A stretch of 6,294 bases of DNA from Hyphomicrobiales bacterium (lineage in GTDB: Bacteria; Pseudomonadota; Alphaproteobacteria; Rhizobiales; Devosiaceae), in NCBI GenBank assembly GCA_015487985.1, contig WFOP01000106.1, forward strand, positions 1 to 6,294, in the 5' to 3' direction. A program made the translations under genes and the position numbers. Below, piece after piece: positions 1 through 6,294 of this stretch. Every line of letters begins with the position of its first letter. Positions within the stretch are counted from its first letter, which is position 1. The notes below the pieces were generated by a model. The model was given only the letters and a program-made list of their open reading frames with translations, was not told the DNA's origin and ran no database searches.

Positions 1-1660
1 CATCATCTCCGGTAAATGTAGAGACGGCCTGCAACATGTCGACCAGACCATCAACCGCCCCGGAAACCGTGCCGTCCGTGCCCTTCTCATCAGCCATGAG
101 ACTGGCCAGATTAAGAGAAAAACGCATCGCCCCATCAACGACACCATAGCCATCAACCAAAGTTTTCAGTGCCGGAAAAGTGTCATAAATGATGGCGTTT
201 TTGGGATCATTAAGCTGTGCGATAATTTTATCAATCGGTGCCTTGTACTGCGTATCCCAAGTCTGCAGCGCCGATTTTTCAGCCTCTTTCTGTCGCGCGA
301 GTTCAAAAAGAACTTCACTGCCCGCCAACACCTGTTCAAGCGTTACACCTTCAGCCAATTTGCCGTCTTCGCCGACAAGGTCAGAAACCCTCTGCTGGCT
401 GCCATCTGCATAAACAATATACTGAACATCATCCAGAGAGATCACCCTCGCCGGACCGGATGATGTCATTACCGTTGCAAACTCAACACCCTGTGCGTCG
501 GGAAAGAACAACTGCCCCAACACTTCATTGGGGAACGAGAAGTTAATGGCAAAAGAAGGAAGTTCAGCACCTGTATCACCGTCTTCCACAGCTTCAAGAT
601 ATTCGTCAAATTTCTTGAAAAAACCGGAGCCTCCCTGCTCAACCTGCGCCGGTGTTTGCCTTACAACGCCTCCACTGGCATCATACAGCGTGCGCAGCCC
701 ATCGGCAGATTCTATATAGACCGTGCCATCGGCATAGGTAATGGCAATATTGTCACCATCGGCATCACTCCAGGTTGTAACATTGGTGCCATCAATACCC
801 TCATACCATGTTGAATTATTGCCATAAGTGACAGCACCGGTCAGAACATCAAGCTTGTACTCAAACGGTTCTCCCGCCCTGACAGGAACGTTCTCAAGTA
901 CCAGCTTCTCAGTAATTGCCGCCTGAGTTGCAGGAGGTACGATCGGAAAATCATTGTCAAGAAAGTCATCATCAGAAAATGTATCTAACACAGCTACCGT
1001 TTCAGCGATAAAATCGTCAATGCCGGTATAAACCTCACCATCTTTAATCAACCCTACGAAATTTCCATCGTCATCAAAGCGGGCTTTGGTGAGAATGGCA
1101 GCGCCGCCCCAGACATCGACAAAGCCGGTTACCAACTTGGTAGCCATAGAAGCCAAACCACCTACATATTTAAGAGGCCCCAATTTTTCGAGAGCCCCCT
1201 CTGTCAATTTGGAAAAATTATAAATAACACCAACATTTACGGCGACTTCATTCTCTGCAAGCGTACCGGAGAATTCAGGAATGACATTTACTAACACTGC
1301 GACCTTGCCACCATGAAACGCCACCATACTGGTCACGCCAGGTTTGATCTCCCCCTCGTTGTAACCCCCCATTACGCCTATTGCACCTCCAACAGCACCT
1401 AAACCGTTGGGCGGTAGTGCGAAGGCCTTGGTAACTGCGGTAAAATTCATTAAATCATTGTTGGGAACATCCCAAACCATGAAACTGGCAGCCCTGATCG
1501 GTGAGGGGAGCATGGGAACATATTTATTAATTTCCGCCGCTAGCGCTGGTTTAAGACCGACGCCTGCGGCCAATGCTACAGTCCAATCTACGCTCAGTTG
1601 CTCCCATGCTGTCGCCAGTGAACCGCCTACTTCTTGATCTTGTGTTGTATGGTTACTCAT
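1..1660 (-). CDS. N-terminal part of a large, acidic, cysteine-free protein of unknown function (C-terminus outside window)
   Basis: Reading leftward from ATG at 1660-1658, the frame stays open for 553 codons to the window edge without a stop. The start is supported by a purine-rich ribosome site (GGGAGAGG) 10 nt upstream. I do not recognise the family. By hand count there are about 79 Asp/Glu against 32 Lys/Arg and no cysteine. No N-terminal signal peptide is visible. Residues 80-125 are Gly/Val/Ala rich. An acidic stretch lies at 226-237. A calcium-site-like Asp pattern (D299, D301, D303, with G302) is followed by a YADG motif at 309-312, and a second YADG occurs at 417-420. Residues 440-550 look mostly helical. 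Acidity, lack of cysteine and lack of a Sec signal are common in large type I-secreted (RTX-like) proteins, so a secreted surface protein is a reasonable guess. No RTX nonapeptides are seen in this part, and the C-terminal secretion signal would lie outside the window. The reading frame is well supported; the function is not. Confidence 0.85.
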   Translation of the reverse strand, partial: MSNHTTQDQEVGGSLATAWEQLSVDWTVALAAGVGLKPALAAEINKYVPMLPSPIRAASFMVWDVPNNDLMNFTAVTKAFALPPNGLGAVGGAIGVMGGYNEGEIKPGVTSMVAFHGGKVAVLVNVIPEFSGTLAENEVAVNVGVIYNFSKLTEGALEKLGPLKYVGGLASMATKLVTGFVDVWGGAAILTKARFDDDGNFVGLIKDGEVYTGIDDFIAETVAVLDTFSDDDFLDNDFPIVPPATQAAITEKLVLENVPVRAGEPFEYKLDVLTGAVTYGNNSTWYEGIDGTNVTTWSDADGDNIAITYADGTVYIESADGLRTLYDASGGVVRQTPAQVEQGGSGFFKKFDEYLEAVEDGDTGAELPSFAINFSFPNEVLGQLFFPDAQGVEFATVMTSSGPARVISLDDVQYIVYADGSQQRVSDLVGEDGKLAEGVTLEQVLAGSEVLFELARQKEAEKSALQTWDTQYKAPIDKIIAQLNDPKNAIIYDTFPALKTLVDGYGVVDGAMRFSLNLASLMADEKGTDGTVSGAVDGLVDMLQAVSTFTGDD

Positions 1661-1670
1661 TTGGCTAATT

Positions 1671-1678
1671 CCTCTCCC
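1671..1678 (-). promoter_or_regulatory. Ribosome binding site of the large acidic protein
   Basis: On the minus strand this reads GGGAGAGG, ending 10 nt before the ATG at 1660. It is the only good Shine-Dalgarno match near the 5' end of this frame and supports the chosen start. Confidence 0.6.
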
Positions 1679-1955
1679 ACAACTGATTAATTTTGCGTCA
1701 TAAATCCCTTTAGCTTGACAAAACAGTACCAAACTGAGGGGGTTTTTTTTCTCTTTTTTCTGCATGTCAGAAAGAAATCAGACTATTTTCTTTGAATTTT
1801 TGCCACTTAGCAGAAAATTTAATGCTGAATTTTGACAGCTGTAAAAAAGCCTCTTCAAACTCATGCAAACATAAGGAGATATCCAACTCGGATTGCGCGC
1901 ACATACCCTCCCGACCCGGCACCAGGGGCCAACAGTTTGCCAGTGATGTCTTGCG
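1679..1955. other. Intergenic gap between bkdB and the large gene
   Basis: No convincing gene, RNA or terminator is seen here. The right half directly follows the bkdB stop on the minus strand. The left half contains a plus-strand T-run (1743-1750) and a T-rich block to 1759, which are A-tracts on the transcribed minus strand and might act as an UP-like element for the large gene. A small perfect hairpin (TTTCTG at 1757-1762 and CAGAAA at 1768-1773, 5-nt loop) is not followed by a T-run on either strand, so it is not a standard terminator. A TTGTCA box on the minus strand (1716-1721) could be a -35 element, but no matching -10 stands at the right distance. Confidence 0.4.
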
Positions 1956-3227
1956 TCACTCAGCCCGTTCCACAAAAATTCGCAACGGGGTTTCCAGCAG
2001 CGCCTTGAGTTTTTGCAAAAATGTTGCAGCTTCCCACCCATCAATAACTCTGTGGTCAAAGCTTGCCGACAGGTTCATCATTTTGCGCGGAATAAACTGG
2101 TCATCGTGCCACACCGGGCGGATGGCGATTTTATTGATGCCTATAATGGCCACTTCGGGATAATTGATGACCGGTGTTGTGGCTATTCCCCCAAGTGCGC
2201 CAAGCGAGGTAATCGTGATGGTGGAACCGGACAATTGTTTGAGCGTTGCATCCCCGGATCTGGCAAGGGCACCAAGATGCTTGACCTCAGCCGCATACGA
2301 CCAGATGTCCCTGTTCTCACAATGGCGCACAACCGGAACCAGAAGCCCCCCCGGCGTTTGCACTGCAATGCCGATATGAACACTGCTGTGTTGTTGAATG
2401 ACATTTTTTTCATCATCATATAGGGCATTCAACGTCGGCTGGGTTTTCAGGGCAATCACCATGGCAGCCATCATGAACGGCAAAATAGTCAGTTTTTCCT
2501 GATCGTCCCTTCTTGTTTGATTGAGCTGCTCCCGCAACTCCTCAAGCGCGCTAACATCGATTTCTTCAACAATCGTAATATGGGGAATGCGTGATTTGGA
2601 AATTGTCATCTTTTCCGCAATTTTGCGACGCAATCCAACGACTTTTACCTCGGTAATAACATCATTCCCCCCACCTTGGGGCTGATCTGTTTCCGCTGGT
2701 CTGCTTTGCAACAAAAATTCATCCAGATCACCATGAACGATCCGTCCTCCCGGGCCGGTTCCCGCAACCTCCCTCAAATCAATACCGGATTCGCGTGCGC
2801 GCAAACGAACCGGAGGCGATGCCAGAGGCCTGTCCCCTTCCCTGGGCGGCGCTCCCTTTAAGGCAGTTGTTAACGACGAAGGTTGGCGGGGGTCCGCTTG
2901 AGCTGCATTTTTTAGCGTTTGCCGTGCAGTTTTTTCCAAAGGGATATTGCCCGACTGCGGCTCTGGCGGCTCTGGACTTTCCCCACCACCAGCATCAAGC
3001 CGTATCAATACCGAACCAACCGGCACTGCATCGCCTATTTCAGCACCAAGAGACAATACCACGCCATCCACCAGCGAGGGGATTTCCACCGTGGCTTTAT
3101 CTGTCATCACCGCGCATAAAATATCATCCTCACAAACAAGATCACCGACAGCCACACTCCACTCAACCAGCTCTGCCTCTGCTATGCCTTCACCCACATC
3201 AGGCAGCTTTATTTCAAATTCACTCAT
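1956..3227 (-). CDS. bkdB: Branched-chain 2-oxoacid dehydrogenase complex, E2 component (dihydrolipoyl acyltransferase)
   Basis: This 423-residue protein is the core of the cytoplasmic branched-chain 2-oxoacid dehydrogenase complex. Its lipoyl arm accepts the acyl group from E1 and transfers it to CoA, giving isobutyryl-, isovaleryl- or 2-methylbutyryl-CoA. A single lipoyl domain spans about residues 3-78, with the lipoylated lysine K44 in the TDKA motif. A Pro/Glu-rich linker follows, then a peripheral subunit-binding domain at about 136-172 (SPPVRLRARE, then GTGPGGRI), which docks E1 or E3. A second linker leads to the acyltransferase domain at about 190-423, with the active-site motif DHRVIDG (H392, D396, G397) near the C-terminus. 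Length matches the family (about 420). The frame is open further upstream to an ATG at 3302, but MSEF at 3227 is chosen because the lipoyl domain starts there and GGAGG lies 6 nt upstream. The start is 1 nt past the bkdA2 stop. Lipoyl E2s of the pyruvate and 2-oxoglutarate complexes are similar; the E1 neighbours decide the substrate class. Confidence 0.95.
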   Translation of the reverse strand: MSEFEIKLPDVGEGIAEAELVEWSVAVGDLVCEDDILCAVMTDKATVEIPSLVDGVVLSLGAEIGDAVPVGSVLIRLDAGGGESPEPPEPQSGNIPLEKTARQTLKNAAQADPRQPSSLTTALKGAPPREGDRPLASPPVRLRARESGIDLREVAGTGPGGRIVHGDLDEFLLQSRPAETDQPQGGGNDVITEVKVVGLRRKIAEKMTISKSRIPHITIVEEIDVSALEELREQLNQTRRDDQEKLTILPFMMAAMVIALKTQPTLNALYDDEKNVIQQHSSVHIGIAVQTPGGLLVPVVRHCENRDIWSYAAEVKHLGALARSGDATLKQLSGSTITITSLGALGGIATTPVINYPEVAIIGINKIAIRPVWHDDQFIPRKMMNLSASFDHRVIDGWEAATFLQKLKALLETPLRIFVERAE

Positions 3228-3228
3228 T

Positions 3229-4242
3229 TCAAACCTCCATGGTTTCAATGAGAGCACGACCAAGACGCTTGGGGCCGGGGAAATAATCCCATTCCTGGGC
3301 ATGGGGATATGGCGTATCCCAGCCGGTTACCCGCATGACAGGTTTTTCAAGATGGTAAAAACAATGTTCCTGTACCAGCGCTGCCAGTTCAGCACCAAAC
3401 CCACAAGTCAGGGTTGCCTCATGCACAACAACACAGCGGCCGGTCTTTTCCACCGATTGGGCTATCGTATCCAGATCCAGTGGTGACAATGTGCGCAGAT
3501 CAATGATTTCCCCCTCGATACCGGTTTCCACCAAAGTGGCTTCTGCAACATGCACCATGGTTCCATAGGCAAGGATCGTGACAGCCGAGCCTTCTTTGTG
3601 GATTTTGGCCCTGCCAAGCGGCAATGTGAAATAGCCATCATCCACCTCCCCCAGCGCATGCTTTTTCCACGGCGTGACCGCGCGCGTGTGATGGCCGTCA
3701 AACGGACCATTATACAGTCGCTTGGGTTCAAGAAAAATAACCGGATCCGGATCCTCAATTGCCGCAATCAGCAACCCCTTGGCATCGCGGGGATTGGAAG
3801 GAACCACCGTCTTCAGGCCGGCCACATGAGTAAACAACGCCTCGGGGCTTTGGGAATGTGTCTGGCCGCCAAAAATCCCGCCGCCGGTCGGCATGCGAAC
3901 CACCATCGGACAGGTAAACTGTCCCGCAGAACGATATCTCAAACGTGCGGATTCTGAAACCAGTTGATCATAGGCCGGGTACATATAATCGGCAAATTGG
4001 ATTTCAATACAGGGCTTCAGGCCATAGGCGGCCATGCCAATGGCGGCGCCCACAATGCCAAGCTCACTTATGGGAGTATCAAAACACCTGTTGGAACCGT
4101 ATTTTTTCTGCAAACCGGCCGTACACCTGAATACACCGCCAAAGAACCCCACATCCTCGCCAAACACGATCACCTTTTCATCGGCCGCCATGGCATTGTC
4201 CATGGCGCTGGCAATCGCCTCGATCATTGTCATCTGAACCAT
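3229..4242 (-). CDS. bkdA2: Branched-chain 2-oxoacid dehydrogenase, E1 beta subunit
   Basis: This 337-residue protein pairs with E1 alpha as an alpha2beta2 heterotetramer that decarboxylates branched-chain 2-oxoacids using thiamine diphosphate and reductively acylates the lipoyl arm of E2. The N-terminal pyrimidine-binding transketolase domain (about 3-180) carries the family motifs VFGEDVGFFGGVFRCT (26-41), TPISELGIVG (56-65), where E60 is expected to contact the cofactor aminopyrimidine, and GGQTHSQSPEA (125-135) with the conserved H129. The C-terminal transketolase domain (about 195-325) contains the VVVHEA and GFGAE stretches. Length matches the family (about 340). Two starts are possible: ATG 4257, overlapping bkdA1 by 13 nt with no ribosome site, and ATG 4242, 2 nt after the bkdA1 stop with a G-run 7 nt upstream. 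I chose 4242; M4 and M6 are further alternatives. The FRCT motif and the bkd neighbours favour branched-chain over pyruvate E1 beta. Confidence 0.94.
   Translation of the reverse strand: MVQMTMIEAIASAMDNAMAADEKVIVFGEDVGFFGGVFRCTAGLQKKYGSNRCFDTPISELGIVGAAIGMAAYGLKPCIEIQFADYMYPAYDQLVSESARLRYRSAGQFTCPMVVRMPTGGGIFGGQTHSQSPEALFTHVAGLKTVVPSNPRDAKGLLIAAIEDPDPVIFLEPKRLYNGPFDGHHTRAVTPWKKHALGEVDDGYFTLPLGRAKIHKEGSAVTILAYGTMVHVAEATLVETGIEGEIIDLRTLSPLDLDTIAQSVEKTGRCVVVHEATLTCGFGAELAALVQEHCFYHLEKPVMRVTGWDTPYPHAQEWDYFPGPKRLGRALIETMEV
3234..3238 (-). promoter_or_regulatory. Ribosome binding site of bkdB, inside the end of bkdA2
   Basis: The minus strand reads GGAGG here, within the last codons of bkdA2 and 6 nt before ATG 3227. 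It fixes the bkdB start and rules out the longer upstream reading from 3302. The arrangement suggests translational coupling of E1 beta and E2. Confidence 0.75.
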
Positions 4243-4244
4243 GT

Positions 4245-5581
<1,337 letters not shown>

Positions 5582-5582
5582 G

Positions 5583-5598
5583 TAGAATTTTAATTCTA
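5583..5598. promoter_or_regulatory. Palindromic operator candidate, Lrp/BkdR type
   Basis: The 16-mer TAGAATTTTAATTCTA is a perfect palindrome upstream of bkdA1. Its half-sites TAGAAT and ATTCTA match the outer halves of the E. coli Lrp consensus (YAGHAW and WTDCTR), separated by 4 nt instead of 3. In Pseudomonas putida the bkd operon is activated by BkdR, an Lrp-family protein, so a site of this type is expected here. The regulator gene itself is not in the window. Confidence 0.5.
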
Positions 5599-5621
5599 TT
5601 ATTGTCAGAACCCTGCCATTT

Positions 5622-5668
5622 TAGAATAAATTGTCCTGAAGATAGGGATTTCAGCATGATAATTATGC
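5622..5668. promoter_or_regulatory. Possible additional weak operator sites upstream of bkdA1
   Basis: Two weaker dyads lie upstream of the main palindrome. At 5622-5638 a perfect TAGAAT half-site is followed by a degraded partner (GTCCTG). At 5654-5668 GCATGATAATTATGC is an imperfect palindrome with GCAT/ATGC arms. Their centres are about 40 bp and 70 bp from the main site centre. Lrp-type proteins often bind several spaced sites, but AT-rich DNA yields such matches by chance. The rest of the gap to 5855 shows nothing I can support. Confidence 0.25.
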
Positions 5669-5855
5669 CAGTCTTGCCATCTTGAAATAGCCAGAGCCTT
5701 CAAAGCCGTGCCAAACAAAAATTCTGCCTTGCAAAAAATATTGCTTCATCTGCCTGTAACCCGGATATCCCCCTGCAGATTTGCACACAAAGTCAACTGG
5801 AATTTGATTTGAGTTGGCACCCCTGTGATGCCCGAGCGAAAACTTAAAGAACAAC

Positions 5856-5894
5856 CAAAAACAAAAACCCGCCAAACAATTGATTTGGCGGGTT
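5856..5894 (-). terminator. Rho-independent terminator of the tRNA-fMet gene
   Basis: An 11-bp perfect stem (5866-5876 with 5884-5894; AACCCGCCAAA and its complement) encloses a 7-nt loop. On the minus strand the stem is followed by TTTTTGTTTTT, the U-rich tail. It begins 7 nt past the tRNA 3' end and points the same way, so it ends the tRNA transcript and insulates the downstream bkd operon. Confidence 0.9.
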
Positions 5895-5898
5895 GTTT

Positions 5899-5977
<79 letters not shown>

Positions 5978-6013
5978 CCAAAATGTATGCAACTCATTAA
6001 AGAGTGCGCCGCC

Positions 6014-6042
6014 TGTATAGGCCCAACTTTGCCTGTTGTGAA
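6014..6042 (-). promoter_or_regulatory. Promoter of the tRNA-fMet gene
   Basis: On the minus strand TTCACA (6037-6042, 5 of 6 matches to the -35 consensus) is separated by exactly 17 nt from TATACA (6014-6019, 4 of 6). The bases after the -10 are GGCGGCGC, a GC-rich discriminator of the kind found at stable-RNA promoters under stringent (ppGpp) control. Transcription would begin about 30 nt before the mature tRNA. Confidence 0.65.
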
Positions 6043-6104
6043 GTGCAAAAATCAGCGAATTTTCAACTCTGGCCATTTGTTTGCAATTCGTCGGCTCTAT
6101 TCCC

Positions 6105-6133
6105 TTGCAAACACCGGTTTCGCTGCCTAATTT
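6105..6133 (+). promoter_or_regulatory. Weak promoter candidate for the aldo/keto reductase gene
   Basis: TTGCAA (6105-6110) and TAATTT (6128-6133) are 17 nt apart and lie about 36 nt before the start codon. The -35 matches 4 of 6 and the -10 only 3 of 6, so the call rests mainly on position. Confidence 0.2.
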
Positions 6134-6169
6134 GACGCTTTATTTTCCATTCACCTTGAAAGTCCCCCA

Positions 6170-6294
6170 ATGAAATATAATCCCCTTGGCCGCACCGATC
6201 TGAAAGTTTCTGAAATTTGCCTTGGCACCATGACCTGGGGCGAGCAGAACACTGAAAACCAGGGCCATGCCCAGATTGATATGGCCCTTGATAT
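6170..6294 (+). CDS. Aldo/keto reductase, Tas-like, N-terminal 41 residues (cut by window edge)
   Basis: The frame from ATG 6170 stays open to the end of the window. It begins [20 protein letters not shown] and continues [10 protein letters not shown], then a helix containing HAQIDMALD. The pattern of a first beta hairpin with LGRT.L.VS, then LGTMT.GEQN and a helix ending in D.A, is that of NADP(H)-dependent aldo/keto reductases, and GEQN plus HAQID is especially like E. coli Tas. Such enzymes reduce aldehydes or ketones; the substrate cannot be told. The catalytic Asp, Tyr, Lys and His lie beyond the window. The ribosome site is weak (GAAAG, 8 nt upstream). It is divergent from the tRNA gene and not linked to bkd. 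Confidence 0.88.
   Translation, partial: MKYNPLGRTDLKVSEICLGTMTWGEQNTENQGHAQIDMALD

Noticed and set aside
1757..1773. Hairpin after bkdB as a terminator
   Set aside because: The stem is only 6 bp, AT-rich, and is followed by A-rich sequence and not a T-run on the transcribed strand.
1792..2423. Several plus-strand frames opposite bkdB and its downstream gap, including 1792-2163 and 2013-2423
   Set aside because: They are antisense shadows of bkdB or its gap, with compositions typical of wrong-frame translation and no supporting ribosome sites.
3228..3302. Longer bkdB start at ATG 3302, adding 25 residues
   Set aside because: The extension overlaps the end of bkdA2 in another frame, has no lipoyl-domain homology, and the start at 3227 has GGAGG at ideal spacing.
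5792..5818. 7-bp inverted repeat (with one G-U pair and a 13-nt loop) between bkd and the tRNA
   Set aside because: It is short with a large loop, has no T-tail, and such repeats are expected by chance.
5663..5875. 70-codon minus-strand frame between bkd and the tRNA
   Set aside because: It would start inside the tRNA terminator stem, has no ribosome site and resembles no protein I know.

Overview
The window looks like ordinary chromosomal DNA of an alphaproteobacterium of moderate GC content. Two things point there. The initiator tRNA reads like alphaproteobacterial initiator tRNAs, including an A-U pair in the anticodon stem where E. coli has a G-C pair. The three metabolic genes are bacterial branched-chain 2-oxoacid dehydrogenase subunits of the Pseudomonas/alphaproteobacterial type. 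The placement is by recognition only; the genus cannot be told.

Layout, left to right. Positions 1-1660 (minus strand) hold the first 553 codons of a large gene that runs off the left edge. Its product is very acidic, has no cysteine and has no signal peptide; I do not recognise it. A 295-bp gap follows with no clear gene or terminator. Positions 1956-5486 (minus strand) hold a compact three-gene operon transcribed right to left: bkdA1 (E1 alpha, 5486-4245), bkdA2 (E1 beta, 4242-3229) and bkdB (E2 with one lipoyl domain, 3227-1956). The genes are 2 nt and 1 nt apart. No E3 (lipoamide dehydrogenase) gene follows within the window. Upstream of bkdA1 lies a region with a possible -10 element and a strong AT-rich palindrome resembling an Lrp-type operator. 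Next, still on the minus strand, come a textbook rho-independent terminator (5856-5894), an initiator tRNA-fMet gene (5901-5977) and its promoter (6014-6042). The last 125 bases (plus strand, from 6170) begin an aldo/keto reductase gene of the Tas-like type, cut by the window edge.

How the genes work together. E1 alpha and E1 beta form the thiamine-diphosphate-dependent decarboxylase for the 2-oxoacids made from valine, leucine and isoleucine. E2 takes the acyl group on its lipoyl arm and passes it to CoA. E3, which must be encoded elsewhere, reoxidises the lipoyl group. The tRNA and aldo/keto reductase are independent units. The large acidic protein has no visible functional link to the operon.

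No clearly new system is visible. The points most worth following are the unrecognised large protein and the candidate Lrp/BkdR operator in front of bkdA1.
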